DNA of 64,000 nt from JBEIVB01 sp040374085 (GTDB lineage Bacteria; Bacteroidota; Bacteroidia; UBA4408). The stretch spans positions 1-64,000 of the forward strand of contig JBEIVB010000003.1 of NCBI GenBank assembly GCA_040374085.1. The letters are read 5' to 3'. Position 1 is the stretch's first letter. The number at the start of each line of letters is the position of its first letter. The position numbers and the translations under genes are program-made. Under the pieces are notes generated by a model, which saw only the letters and a list, made by a program, of their open reading frames with translations, was not told where the DNA came from and did no database searches. Below, in pieces: positions 1 to 7,810 of this stretch.

Positions 1-260
1 ACCCAGAGATCGTTCCAGCCAAGGCGGTGCAAGCCGTGCAGGATGAGCTCAAACAAGGGCGGATTGTTGCCCGTGTTCAGGAAGTTGAGCAGCTGAGGTA
101 TGGGCAATTGGGAGTAGCACAAAGAGAAAGGCTCATCGAGGCCCACTTCGTTGCGCTGCATCAACACCGCAACCAACACGGCATACCCGGCCAGCAACAC
201 ACCCATTGCGATGCGGCAGAAACGAGGCTCCATCCAAAGAGATCGGGTGTAGGTCATCAT
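1..260 (-). CDS. GT-C (family 39-like) membrane glycosyltransferase, N-terminal fragment
   Basis: The frame is open from the ATG at 260 to the window edge, giving the first 86 codons. A hydrophobic segment spans residues about 17-35. It is followed by an Asp-Glu pair (D42-E43) in the first periplasmic loop and an N-N-P-P stretch near residue 66, the pattern of ArnT/PMT-like glycosyltransferases that use polyprenyl-phosphate sugars. The start codon shares its A with the corA stop (TGATG), so it is translationally coupled to corA. The acceptor and sugar cannot be told. The family call rests on a short fragment. Confidence 0.6.
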   Translation of the reverse strand, partial: MMTYTRSLWMEPRFCRIAMGVLLAGYAVLVAVLMQRNEVGLDEPFSLCYSQLPIPQLLNFLNTGNNPPLFELILHGLHRLGWNDLW

Positions 261-1330
261 CAAAACCAGCGCTTTCTGCGAAAGTACACCATCAACACCA
301 CCACCACCAACAGCATCACCAACCAAACGGTCGGATAAGCCCAGCGGGTGTGAAGCTCGGGCATGTAATCGAAGTTCATGCCGTAGACACCTACGATGAA
401 GGTGAGGGGAATAAACAACGTTGAGATGATGGTCAAGACTTTCATAACCTCGTTCATGCGGTTGCTGATGGTGGAGAGGTAGGTCTCCATCATCTCGGTA
501 ACAATGTCGCGGTAGTTTTCGAGGGTTTCGATTACGCGTATGGTATGGTCGAGGAGGTCGCGCAAAAAAACTTCGGTAGACTCTGCAAAGCAGGCGCTTT
601 GGTCGCGGGTCATGGCGGTAATCATCTCGCGGAGGGGCAAGAGGTTTTTGCGCATGGTCAGCATCTCGCGCTTGAGGCGATGCAGGTTGCGATGGGTTTG
701 TGGGGTTGGATCCTGCAAGAGCTTTTCGTCCAAAACATCCAGCTCATCGCCGATGTGGTCGAGGAGGATGAAGTGCGAATCCACCACGGCATCCATGAGG
801 GCGTAGGCCAAGTAGTCGGCGCCCATACGGCGAATGCGGCCCTTTGCCTGACGGATGCGGTCGCGGATGGCGTTGAAAGGATCGCCGCCGTGCTCCTCTT
901 GAAAGGTAATCACTCTTCCCTGCTGCAATACGATGGTGAGCTGCTCGGTTTTCACCTGCTGATCGTAATACAACATCTTAAATATCATTACGTTGTAGTT
1001 GTCGTAATCTTCAAATTTAGAGCGCTGATCGGCGTTGGCAATGTCTTCCTGAGTGAGGGGATGCAATTGATAGCGTTGCCCTATGGCCTCTATGAGGGAA
1101 TGGTCGTGTATGCCGTCTACGTTGATCCACTGCACGGTGCCGGGTTTCATGTCCATGGGCAGTTGGTCTAAGGTGCAGGAGGTGGTCTCGTGCACCTCTG
1201 TTTCTCCGTATTCCAAAAGAGTGATGCGCACAGGTGCGCCTCCCTTGGCTACGGCTCCTTCGAGCGAGCCCGGTGGTGTGTAGGATTTGCGTGCGCGTTT
1301 CTCGGTAAACGCCGTAGAGAAGATCGACAT
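260..1330 (-). CDS. corA: CorA-family magnesium/cobalt channel
   Basis: This is an inner-membrane divalent cation channel, normally a pentamer that admits Mg2+ (and Co2+) under control of cytosolic Mg2+. The 356 residues match the family length. A long acidic and helical cytoplasmic domain (about 1-290) is followed by two transmembrane helices at about 297-316 and 334-350. The signature Gly-Met-Asn is at 317-319, ending the first helix. The C-terminus is basic (RRKRWF), as expected for the cytosolic side. It lies 42 nt after rsmI, and its stop overlaps the start of the next gene by one base. A box-like TATCTTTC lies upstream, so it may also have its own promoter. Confidence 0.93.
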   Translation of the reverse strand: MSIFSTAFTEKRARKSYTPPGSLEGAVAKGGAPVRITLLEYGETEVHETTSCTLDQLPMDMKPGTVQWINVDGIHDHSLIEAIGQRYQLHPLTQEDIANADQRSKFEDYDNYNVMIFKMLYYDQQVKTEQLTIVLQQGRVITFQEEHGGDPFNAIRDRIRQAKGRIRRMGADYLAYALMDAVVDSHFILLDHIGDELDVLDEKLLQDPTPQTHRNLHRLKREMLTMRKNLLPLREMITAMTRDQSACFAESTEVFLRDLLDHTIRVIETLENYRDIVTEMMETYLSTISNRMNEVMKVLTIISTLFIPLTFIVGVYGMNFDYMPELHTRWAYPTVWLVMLLVVVVLMVYFRRKRWF

Positions 1331-1372
1331 AGCCCCGTATACAAAGCCGAAAGATACGGTTTTGTGCGGGCC

Positions 1373-2092
1373 TTAGTCTTCGGTCTCAGAGCCGTTTTCG
1401 TCGGCTTCGGAGTCGGCCTGGCGAGAGGGCGGTGCCACCACCACCACACACTCGCCTTTCGGCGGATGACTTTTATAATGGGCAGCCAATTCCTGCAAGG
1501 AGCCCCGTCTAACCTCCTCGTGCAGCTTGCTGAGCTCGCGCCCAACAGCGGCCCGGCGGTCGGAGCCCAGATGCTCGGAGAGTTGCTCGAGGCACTTCAC
1601 CAAGCGGTGTGGAGATTCGTAGAGCACCTGGGTGCGCACTTCGGTGGCCATAGCCTGAAGCCGGGTTTGACGGCCTTTTTTGTGGGGCAGAAACCCTTCG
1701 AACACAAAACGATCGCAAGGCAATCCGGAGGCCACCAAAGCGGGTACAAATGCAGTGGGTCCGGGCAAGCACTCCACGTCTATGCCTTCTTCCAGGGCGG
1801 CACGCACCAGCAGGAATCCCGGATCGGAAATGCCCGGCGTTCCGGCGTCGCTCACCAGCACCACCAGGGGCAGCTCGGCCATGCGGCGCAAGACCGAACC
1901 CAACATTTGATGTTCGTTATGGGCATGGAAAGATTGCAAACGCGCTTCTATTCCGAGGCGCTGCAGCAACAGCCCCGTTTTTCGGGTGTCTTCGGCCAAC
2001 ACCAAGTCGGCTTCTTTCAGCAGCCGAATGGCCCTGAGGGTAATGTCCTCCAGGTTGCCAATGGGCGTGGGTACCAATACCAGCTTGCCCAC
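1373..2092 (-). CDS. rsmI: 16S rRNA (cytidine(1402)-2'-O)-methyltransferase RsmI
   Basis: RsmI transfers a methyl group from S-adenosylmethionine to the 2'-O of C1402 in the decoding centre of 16S rRNA. The 239 residues open with a first beta-strand typical of the tetrapyrrole-methylase fold (LVLVPTPIGN, 4-13). The diagnostic S-D-A-G-T-P-G-I-S-D-P-G loop is at 81-92. The protein is somewhat shorter than the roughly 280-residue E. coli enzyme and ends in an acidic tail. It starts 4 nt after the EVE gene, so the two are co-transcribed and probably co-translated. Confidence 0.94.
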   Translation of the reverse strand: MGKLVLVPTPIGNLEDITLRAIRLLKEADLVLAEDTRKTGLLLQRLGIEARLQSFHAHNEHQMLGSVLRRMAELPLVVLVSDAGTPGISDPGFLLVRAALEEGIDVECLPGPTAFVPALVASGLPCDRFVFEGFLPHKKGRQTRLQAMATEVRTQVLYESPHRLVKCLEQLSEHLGSDRRAAVGRELSKLHEEVRRGSLQELAAHYKSHPPKGECVVVVAPPSRQADSEADENGSETED

Positions 2093-2096
2093 CGAA

Positions 2097-2510
2097 TTAG
2101 GGTTTGGTGTTGCCCAACAAAAGAATGCGGTCGAACTCTTCGGGTTTTACAGAGGTTACCGAGAGGCGGTTCAAACGAATCATCTCCATGCCCGAAAGGA
2201 TGGGGTCTGCCTTGATTTGGGCAAGGCCCACCGGTGTTTTCAAAGCCTTGTGCGGTTTTAGATCCACCGAGAGCCAGGCTGCATCGTCGGTGGTGGGGTC
2301 TTGGTAGGCGGTTTTCACCACCTTGGCGATGCCCACCGCCTCGAGGCCTTCGTTGCTGTGGTACACAAGCACCAGATCGCCTTTGGCCATAGCCCGAAGG
2401 TTGTTGCGGGCGGCGTAGTTGCGCACGCCATCCCAGCAGGTAAGTCCATCGGCCACCAGCTGTTGCCAGGAGTATTTAAAAGGTTCGGTTTTTACCAGCC
2501 AATATGCCAT
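2097..2510 (-). CDS. EVE domain protein
   Basis: The 137-residue protein is a single EVE domain, a PUA-like fold that binds modified bases in DNA or RNA; its relatives include thymocyte nuclear protein 1. The features are the opening Y-W-L-V-K-T-E-P, the W-D-G-V-R-N-Y-A-A-R-N-N-L motif at about 26-38 and the V-Y-H-S-N-E segment near 50. These are the family's most conserved stretches. It sits between the NFU gene (10 nt) and rsmI (4 nt). The real ligand is unknown; proximity to an rRNA methyltransferase may be coincidental. Confidence 0.85.
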   Translation of the reverse strand: MAYWLVKTEPFKYSWQQLVADGLTCWDGVRNYAARNNLRAMAKGDLVLVYHSNEGLEAVGIAKVVKTAYQDPTTDDAAWLSVDLKPHKALKTPVGLAQIKADPILSGMEMIRLNRLSVTSVKPEEFDRILLLGNTKP

Positions 2511-2520
2511 AATTTTATGA

Positions 2521-2763
2521 TTATAAAATTGCTTCTACCCTTTTCACTTCCGAAACCGAGCGGCAGATGGCCTCTTCAATTCCGGCTTTCATGGTCATGT
2601 GGCTCATGTTGCACGATTTGCAGCTGCCCAGCAGGCGCACGCGTGCGGTGCCGTCGTCGGTAACATCCACCAAGGCTACGTCGCCCCCATCGGCCGCCAA
2701 AAATGGGCGGATCTGGCTGAGGGCATCCTCAATGCGTGCATGTAAGCTGGTGTTCACTTCCAT
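2521..2763 (-). CDS. NFU-type iron-sulfur scaffold protein (NifU C-terminal domain)
   Basis: The 80-residue cytosolic protein consists of the NifU C-terminal domain alone. The cluster-binding C-x-x-C is at C48 and C51, within G-S-C-K-S-C. NFU proteins bind a 4Fe-4S cluster between two subunits and pass it to apoenzymes. It lies 9 nt downstream of the Mrp ATPase, another Fe-S carrier, so the pair probably acts in one delivery route. This is in addition to the Suf operon at 19-24 kb. Confidence 0.9.
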   Translation of the reverse strand: MEVNTSLHARIEDALSQIRPFLAADGGDVALVDVTDDGTARVRLLGSCKSCNMSHMTMKAGIEEAICRSVSEVKRVEAIL

Positions 2764-2772
2764 TTTTTTGTG

Positions 2773-3873
2773 TTATGAAACGGGTTCAAAAGGTTGGTTC
2801 ATGCCGGCGTTTTGCATGGCTACGGCGCGGGCTACCTCGGCGGCCAAACGCTGGAAAGCCTCTGCTTGAGGCGTTCCGGGCTGCATCACGGCCGGACGGC
2901 CAAGATCGCCTCCTTCGCGAATGCCTTGTATGAGGGGAATCTCGCCCAGAAACGGAATCTCCATGGTTTCGGCTAAGCGGCGGGCACCGCCCTGGCCAAA
3001 GATGTAGTATTTGTTGTTGGGCAGCTCTTCGGGGGTGAAATAGGCCATGTTCTCTACGATGCCGAGCACCGGCACGTTGATGTTGGGCATGCGGAACATA
3101 GAAACGCCCTTGCGCACATCGGCCAGGGCAATGTCTTGCGGGGTGCTCACCACCACGGCTCCGGTTAGGGGCACGCCTTGCACCAAGCTCAGGTGAATGT
3201 CGCCGGTGCCGGGAGGAAGGTCCACCAGCAAATAATCGAGCTCGCCCCACCAGGCATCGGAGAAAAGTTGGTTGAGGGCTTTGGCGGCCATGGGTCCGCG
3301 CCATACCACGGCTTGGTTGAGCTCGGCGAAAAACCCAATGCTCAAGAGCTTCACATCGTGCGACACCACCGGCTCTATCATACCTTTTCCATCTACGCTG
3401 CGCATGAGGGGCTTCTCGTGTTGCACATCAAACAGCATGGGAATGGAGGGGCCGTAGATGTCGGCATCCACCAAGCCAACCTTTGCGCCGGAAAGGGCCA
3501 AGGCCACGGCCAGGTTGGCGGCTACCGTGCTCTTGCCCACTCCGCCCTTGCCCGAAGCAATGGCCACAATGTTCTTTACACCCTGTAGGCTGGGCTTGTT
3601 GGCCTTGCCTGTGGTAACCTCGGCATCCATGGTTACTTCTACCTCCGCCTCCTGATCTACCAAATGCTTTACGGCGTTGACGCAGGCCCGGTGTATGAGG
3701 TCTTTCATAGGACAGGCCGGGGTGGTGAGCATCACGGTAAACGAAACACGCTTGCCGTCTACTACCAGGCTGCGCACCATGCCGAGGGTAACAATGTCTT
3801 TTTTCAAATCGGGATCGTCCACGTGGCTGAGGGCTTCGAGGACGCGTTCGGTGGTGATGGGGGCTTGACTCAT
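2773..3873 (-). CDS. Mrp/ApbC-family iron-sulfur carrier ATPase
   Basis: The 366-residue protein has an N-terminal FSCA/DUF59 domain (about 1-90) and a MinD-like ATPase with a deviant Walker A, S-G-K-G-G-V-G-K-S-T, at 107-116. The switch segment V-D-L-P-P-G-T-G-D follows. Such proteins bind and transfer Fe-S clusters. The C-P-x-C cluster ligands of E. coli ApbC are not in their usual place: the matching stretch reads E-N-M-A-Y-F-T-P-E-E-L-P, a variant I recall from other Bacteroidota. It is the first gene of the run that continues through NFU, EVE, rsmI and corA. A -7 box ends 7 nt before its ATG. Confidence 0.92.
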   Translation of the reverse strand: MSQAPITTERVLEALSHVDDPDLKKDIVTLGMVRSLVVDGKRVSFTVMLTTPACPMKDLIHRACVNAVKHLVDQEAEVEVTMDAEVTTGKANKPSLQGVKNIVAIASGKGGVGKSTVAANLAVALALSGAKVGLVDADIYGPSIPMLFDVQHEKPLMRSVDGKGMIEPVVSHDVKLLSIGFFAELNQAVVWRGPMAAKALNQLFSDAWWGELDYLLVDLPPGTGDIHLSLVQGVPLTGAVVVSTPQDIALADVRKGVSMFRMPNINVPVLGIVENMAYFTPEELPNNKYYIFGQGGARRLAETMEIPFLGEIPLIQGIREGGDLGRPAVMQPGTPQAEAFQRLAAEVARAVAMQNAGMNQPFEPVS

Positions 3874-3880
3874 GGCGGGT

Positions 3881-3888
3881 CAAAAATA
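3881..3888 (-). promoter_or_regulatory. -7 box of the mrp operon, close to the start codon
   Basis: On the - strand the sequence is TATTTTTG, a perfect TAnnTTTG. Only 7 nt separate it from the ATG at 3873. With transcription normally starting about 4-7 nt after the box, the mRNA would be leaderless or nearly so. No clear TTG is seen at the -33 distance. Confidence 0.55.
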
Positions 3889-4141
3889 GGGCAAAAAGGG
3901 CATTGGGCATGCACCGTTCACGATTGCAGGATCTAACCCTATTTGGGGACTGATTCAAAAAGCGTGTGAAAAGCAGACGTATCCACAAATAAAACCATTG
4001 GATTATAAATCGAACAGACCCCGCCTCATCCTGTTGCAGCCGACCAGCGCGTTGCCCATGGCCATATGTAGCGCATCTGCCGTAATAACTTCCGCTTCGG
4101 TGCGCAATTCACCGCCACTTCGCACACCGTAAATCTACCTC

Positions 4142-4172
4142 CCGAGGTTGGTTTTCTGCTCGGTGCTTTTTT
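4142..4172 (+). terminator. terminator-like hairpin without an obvious upstream gene
   Basis: CCGAG (4142-4146) pairs with CTCGG (4159-4163) across a 12-nt loop. Three bases later there is a run of six T (4167-4172). The stem is only 5 bp, so this is weak. No + strand gene ends before it; it could close a small RNA transcribed from the 3.9-4.1 kb region, or be chance. Confidence 0.3.
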
Positions 4173-4326
4173 GGCGAAGCTCATTTTAGCCTTTGGTGTT
4201 TCGTGGTATCCTAGAAAAATCAACCCGTTATGATCCTCAAAAAAAGTACCTTCACGGTGCCGTCGGAAAAACCTGCCGGCTTTCCATCCATCTCCACACG
4301 GCGCAGTCCTACAACACCTTTATGTT

Positions 4327-4671
4327 ATGAACATCCGCTTGCTCACCTTCCTTCTTTTTACGCTCTTTTCCCTGGAAACCGCTTTTGCTCAAGGTGGACA
4401 GAAACTGGCTACCGCGCGCATCATAGAAGGCTCCTCCGTTGAGCTTTCGCGCATGGTAATCGTTTACGAAACGGGAACCAGCGAAGTGATACCGCTCAAA
4501 AACATCAAACTTTTTTCGGGCACAGCCTCGGCAGCCGAAGTGCTCCTCGAAAACCAAACCGTGATTACCCGCGTGCTCAACGAGATGAGCGCGAAAGGCT
4601 ACGAGCTAATGCAAATGAGCGGTGGAGGGGAAAACATGTTTCAAAACCTGTTTGTGTTTTCCAAGCGCTGA
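4327..4671 (+). CDS. small secreted protein, DUF4177-like
   Basis: The 114-residue protein opens with a classical signal peptide (residues 1-21, ending A-F-A-Q). The mature part is about 93 residues. Its C-terminal half (V-L-N-E-M-S-A-K-G-Y-E-L-M-Q-M-S and a final F-V-F-S-K-R) resembles DUF4177-type proteins, where a helix carrying a G-W/Y-E-L pattern precedes the last strand. No catalytic residues are evident. It probably acts in the periplasm, but its function is unknown. It converges on the next gene, with 50 nt between the stops. Confidence 0.72.
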   Translation: MNIRLLTFLLFTLFSLETAFAQGGQKLATARIIEGSSVELSRMVIVYETGTSEVIPLKNIKLFSGTASAAEVLLENQTVITRVLNEMSAKGYELMQMSGGGENMFQNLFVFSKR

Positions 4672-4721
4672 TGGGCAACCGGCCTTCATCTGGCTCTGCC
4701 GAATGCCCCATTCATAAAACC

Positions 4722-5591
4722 TTATAAAACGTTTTCTCCTGCTGTCCATCCCAGCCCACCGGTGTGTATGGCCAGTACTGACCCGGGCGGTTTTGGGTGT
4801 ACGCTGAGGCAGTGCGACAGGGCCCAAAAGAGTCGGCACGTGTATACCCGATCGGCCGTTACGCCCGTATCCTGCTCCCAATCCAGCATCCAGCTTTTCA
4901 GCCAGGGCGGGCAGATGCCGAAGCGGGCAATTTCCGGCTCTGTGATCCAGTGCAGGCGTTGGGGTGGCGCCTCAGACCGAGCCAAGGAAAGCACCCGTTC
5001 ATGTAGATCCCGGGAAGGGCCTTTTATGGCCGGAAAAGCCCAGAGCTCCACCTCGTGCGGCAAGGCCCGGTGCAAGGCAGCAGCCGTGGTTCCGGAGCCC
5101 ACGCTAAGGGCCACCACGCGGGTGTGGGGTGGCACGCAGGCCGCCAGAGCCGATGCTCCGGCCAATCCGGCTTCTCCCCCACCCCCTTCGGGAATGCGGT
5201 ACCAACCATCCGGCAGCAGAGCGCCTTCCTGCCACTCGGGGCGATGGCGCAAAGCCCAAAACTCCGCGCGCGAAACGGAAAGCACTTCCAAGCCTCTCTG
5301 CATCAGCTCCTTTATACCCTCGGGCGGGGGCACATCGTTACCGCCCCGCACCCAGGCCCGTGTGGACAAAGACAAACGCCTTCCGGCCTCGGCAAGCGCC
5401 AAGAGGTGATTGGAAAAAGGTCCGCCCAGGCTCTCTAAACCCACGGCTCCCAACGCTGAGGCCCGTTGCAGGTGGCCGGCGAGCTTAAACACCTTATTGC
5501 CGCCCAACACCGAATCGAGCGCATCGAGGCGCAGCACCTCAAAAAACCGCGTAGGCGTAATGCCCACCTTCTCTACAGGCAGCAGCAACAT
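4722..5591 (-). CDS. PLP-dependent enzyme of the ACC deaminase / D-cysteine desulfhydrase family
   Basis: The 289-residue protein has the fold-type II hallmarks of this family: G-G-N-K at 30-33 with the probable PLP lysine K33, the S-N-H motif at 60-62 and a glycine-rich phosphate loop S-V-G-S-G-T-T near residue 170. Members deaminate 1-aminocyclopropane-1-carboxylate or remove sulfide from D-cysteine. In Bacteroidota the desulfhydrase or an unknown amino-acid substrate is more likely, but motifs alone do not decide. It is about 40 residues shorter than typical members. It is divergent from metG, with 59 nt between. Confidence 0.85.
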   Translation of the reverse strand: MLLLPVEKVGITPTRFFEVLRLDALDSVLGGNKVFKLAGHLQRASALGAVGLESLGGPFSNHLLALAEAGRRLSLSTRAWVRGGNDVPPPEGIKELMQRGLEVLSVSRAEFWALRHRPEWQEGALLPDGWYRIPEGGGGEAGLAGASALAACVPPHTRVVALSVGSGTTAAALHRALPHEVELWAFPAIKGPSRDLHERVLSLARSEAPPQRLHWITEPEIARFGICPPWLKSWMLDWEQDTGVTADRVYTCRLFWALSHCLSVHPKPPGSVLAIHTGGLGWTAGENVL

Positions 5592-5650
5592 GCTTCAAAG
5601 AACGGGGTTCGGGGGATTGTTCCGATATTCGCGGACCCTTTTTTTCGGCC

Positions 5651-7699
5651 ATGAACAAGACCTTTCAACGCCATACCGTTACCGCAGCCCTGCCCTATGC
5701 CAACGGACCCAAGCACCTCGGGCATTTGGCCGGAGCCTACCTTCCGGCCGATGTGTACGTGCGCTACCTCAGGGCCATTGGGCAAGATGTGGTTTTTGTA
5801 TCGGGCAGCGACGAGCACGGCACCGCCATTGCCAACCAGGCCTTGCGCGAAGGAACCACGCCTCAGGCCATCATAGACAAATACCACGCCCTAAACCGCG
5901 ATGCCTTTCAGCAACTGGGCATATCGTTTGACATATACCACCGCACCAGCGAACCCCTGCACCACCAAACCGCCCAGGAATTCTTTCTGCGCCTGTACGA
6001 AACGGGCAACCTCGTGGCCGAAGAAACGGAGCAGTACTTCGATGAAGAGGCCGGAAAATTTTTGGCCGACCGCTACATCATGGGCACCTGCCCCAAGTGC
6101 AGCAACGAAAAAGCCTATGGCGACCAATGCGAACGCTGCGGAACCGAGCTCAGTCCAACCGAGCTGTTGAACCCCCACTCTTTGCTTTCGGGCAAGGCAC
6201 CCGTGTTGCGCAAAACCACCAACTGGTTTTTGCCTATGGACAAGCTGGAGTCGGGCATAGTGGCCTACCTCGAGGGGCATCCGGAATGGAAAAGCCATGT
6301 GCTGGGCCAATGCAGAAGCTGGATATCGGATGGATTAAAGCCCCGGGCCATGACCCGCGACCTCGACTGGGGCGTGCAGGTGCCCTTGCCTGAGGGAGCC
6401 GGAAAAGTTTTATATGTTTGGTTTGATGCCCCCATTGGCTACATATCCGCCACCAAGCAATGGGCAGCAGACCATGGTAAAGATTGGAAACTCTACTGGC
6501 AAGATCCAGGCACCCGACTCGTGCACTTTATTGGAAAAGACAACATCGTATTTCACTGCATCACCTTCCCCATGATGCTTATGGCCCACGGGGGCTATGT
6601 ATTGCCGGACCAGGTGCCCGCCAACGAGTTTATGAACCTCGAAGGCGATAAAATGAGCACCAGCAGGCAATGGAGCATAGAGATGGACGAATACCTGAGG
6701 GCCTTCCCGGGCAAAGAAGACGTCTTGCGGTATTACCTTCTTTCTATATTACCGGAAAGCAAAGACAGCGAGTTTACCTGGAAAGACTACCAGGCGCGCA
6801 ACAACAATGAGCTGGTAGCCATCTTGGGCAACTTTGTAAACCGCTCGTTGGTGCTCACCCAGAAATACTTCAACGGGGTGGTGCCGGCGGCCCACGAATA
6901 CACCCGCGAAGACCTTCTGCTGATGGAAGAAGCGGCGCGTTTTCCGGAGCGCATAGGTGCGGCCTTGGAGGCCTTTCGGTTCCGCGAGGCCTTGCAGGAA
7001 TTGATGAACCTTGCGCGCTTGGGCAACAAATACCTGGCCGATACCGAGCCCTGGAAACTCATGCAGAGCGACGAAAAGCGGGTGCGCACCGTGTTGAACT
7101 TGGCCTTGCAGTTGAGTGCATCCCTCAGCACCCTGATGGAACCCTTCTTGCCGTTTACCGCCGAGCGCCTGCGCAGCATGCTGCGCATTGGGAAACTATC
7201 GTGGACACAAGCCGGCAACCTCCATCACCTGGGCGAAGGACATGTGTTGGACGCACCGTTTTTGCTCTTCGACAAAGTAGACGACGAAACCGTAGCCCGC
7301 CAGGTAGAGGCCCTTCACGCAAAAAAAGCGGCCTTGCCGGCAGAGGCTCATGTTGCCCAACCCCAAAAGCCCGAAACCACCTTTGAAGCCTTCAACGCCA
7401 TGGATTTGCGGGTGGCTACCATTGTTGCTGCCGAGCGCGTGCCCAAGACCGATAAGCTCCTGAAACTCACCGTAGATACCGGCCTCGATAAAAGAACCGT
7501 TGTATCGGGCATTGCTGAGTGGTTCAACCCCGACACCCTTCCGGGAACCCGCGTGTTGATTTTGATTAACTTAGCACCTCGAAAAATAAAGGGCATTGAA
7601 TCGAACGGCATGATTTTGCTGGCCGAAAATGCCCGGGGCCAACTGGCCATGGTGCCGCAACTCACCGAGGATATGGAAAACGGCGCTGTGGTCAAATAA
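5651..7699 (+). CDS. metG: methionyl-tRNA synthetase
   Basis: The 682-residue cytosolic enzyme charges tRNA-Met with methionine. The class I H-L-G-H signature is at about 22-25 (HIGH equivalent). The zinc knuckle has two C-x-x-C pairs starting near residue 147, and K-M-S-T-S is at about 334-338. A C-terminal EMAP/Trbp111-type tRNA-binding domain begins near 578 and allows dimerisation. The length matches the E. coli-type enzyme. The stop is followed after 23 nt by tRNA-Arg(CCT), with no terminator visible, so the tRNA may be cut from the metG transcript. Confidence 0.97.
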   Translation: MNKTFQRHTVTAALPYANGPKHLGHLAGAYLPADVYVRYLRAIGQDVVFVSGSDEHGTAIANQALREGTTPQAIIDKYHALNRDAFQQLGISFDIYHRTSEPLHHQTAQEFFLRLYETGNLVAEETEQYFDEEAGKFLADRYIMGTCPKCSNEKAYGDQCERCGTELSPTELLNPHSLLSGKAPVLRKTTNWFLPMDKLESGIVAYLEGHPEWKSHVLGQCRSWISDGLKPRAMTRDLDWGVQVPLPEGAGKVLYVWFDAPIGYISATKQWAADHGKDWKLYWQDPGTRLVHFIGKDNIVFHCITFPMMLMAHGGYVLPDQVPANEFMNLEGDKMSTSRQWSIEMDEYLRAFPGKEDVLRYYLLSILPESKDSEFTWKDYQARNNNELVAILGNFVNRSLVLTQKYFNGVVPAAHEYTREDLLLMEEAARFPERIGAALEAFRFREALQELMNLARLGNKYLADTEPWKLMQSDEKRVRTVLNLALQLSASLSTLMEPFLPFTAERLRSMLRIGKLSWTQAGNLHHLGEGHVLDAPFLLFDKVDDETVARQVEALHAKKAALPAEAHVAQPQKPETTFEAFNAMDLRVATIVAAERVPKTDKLLKLTVDTGLDKRTVVSGIAEWFNPDTLPGTRVLILINLAPRKIKGIESNGMILLAENARGQLAMVPQLTEDMENGAVVK

Positions 7700-7722
7700 T
7701 CACCCAACGCTCTTTTCATACT

Positions 7723-7794
7723 GGCGCCGTAGTTCAATGGATAGAATAGAAGTTTCCTAAACTTTTGATGTGGGTTCGATTCCCGCCGGAGCCA
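7723..7794 (+). tRNA. tRNA-Arg (anticodon CCT)
   Basis: The 72-nt cloverleaf has D stem GTTC/GAAT, anticodon stem GAAGT/ACTTT with loop TTCCTAA (anticodon CCT, reads AGG), and T arm GTGGG-TTCGATT-CCCGC. The acceptor pairs GGCGCCG with CGGAGCC and discriminator A; position 4-69 is a G-A mismatch, the one blemish. CCA is not encoded and must be added. It lies between metG and a secreted hydrolase gene that begins 17 nt later. Confidence 0.9.
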
Positions 7795-7810
7795 CTATTT
7801 TTACAACACA

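Larger units (their letters stand above)
3874..4326. other. 453-nt intergenic region
   Basis: The region lies between the divergent mrp operon and the small secreted-protein gene. It holds the mrp -7 box at 3881-3888 and a terminator-like hairpin at 4142-4172. The frames present look random: basic, without signal peptide or domain. A frame opening with ATG at 4230 overlaps the 4327 gene in another phase and resembles no protein I know. No tRNA or riboswitch is apparent. Confidence 0.6.

Noticed and set aside
1190..2215. A 341-codon open frame on the + strand, antisense to corA and rsmI
   Set aside because: It is rich in Gly, Gln and His without domains and mirrors two certain genes on the - strand; high GC makes long antisense frames common here.
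3970..3985. TATCCACA resembling a DnaA box
   Set aside because: A single site with one mismatch, with no cluster, no AT-rich unwinding element and no dnaA or dnaN nearby; not evidence for an origin.
4026..4223. A 65-codon - strand frame in the mrp-side gap
   Set aside because: Basic, without hydrophobic or domain pattern, and no promoter or coupling to neighbours.
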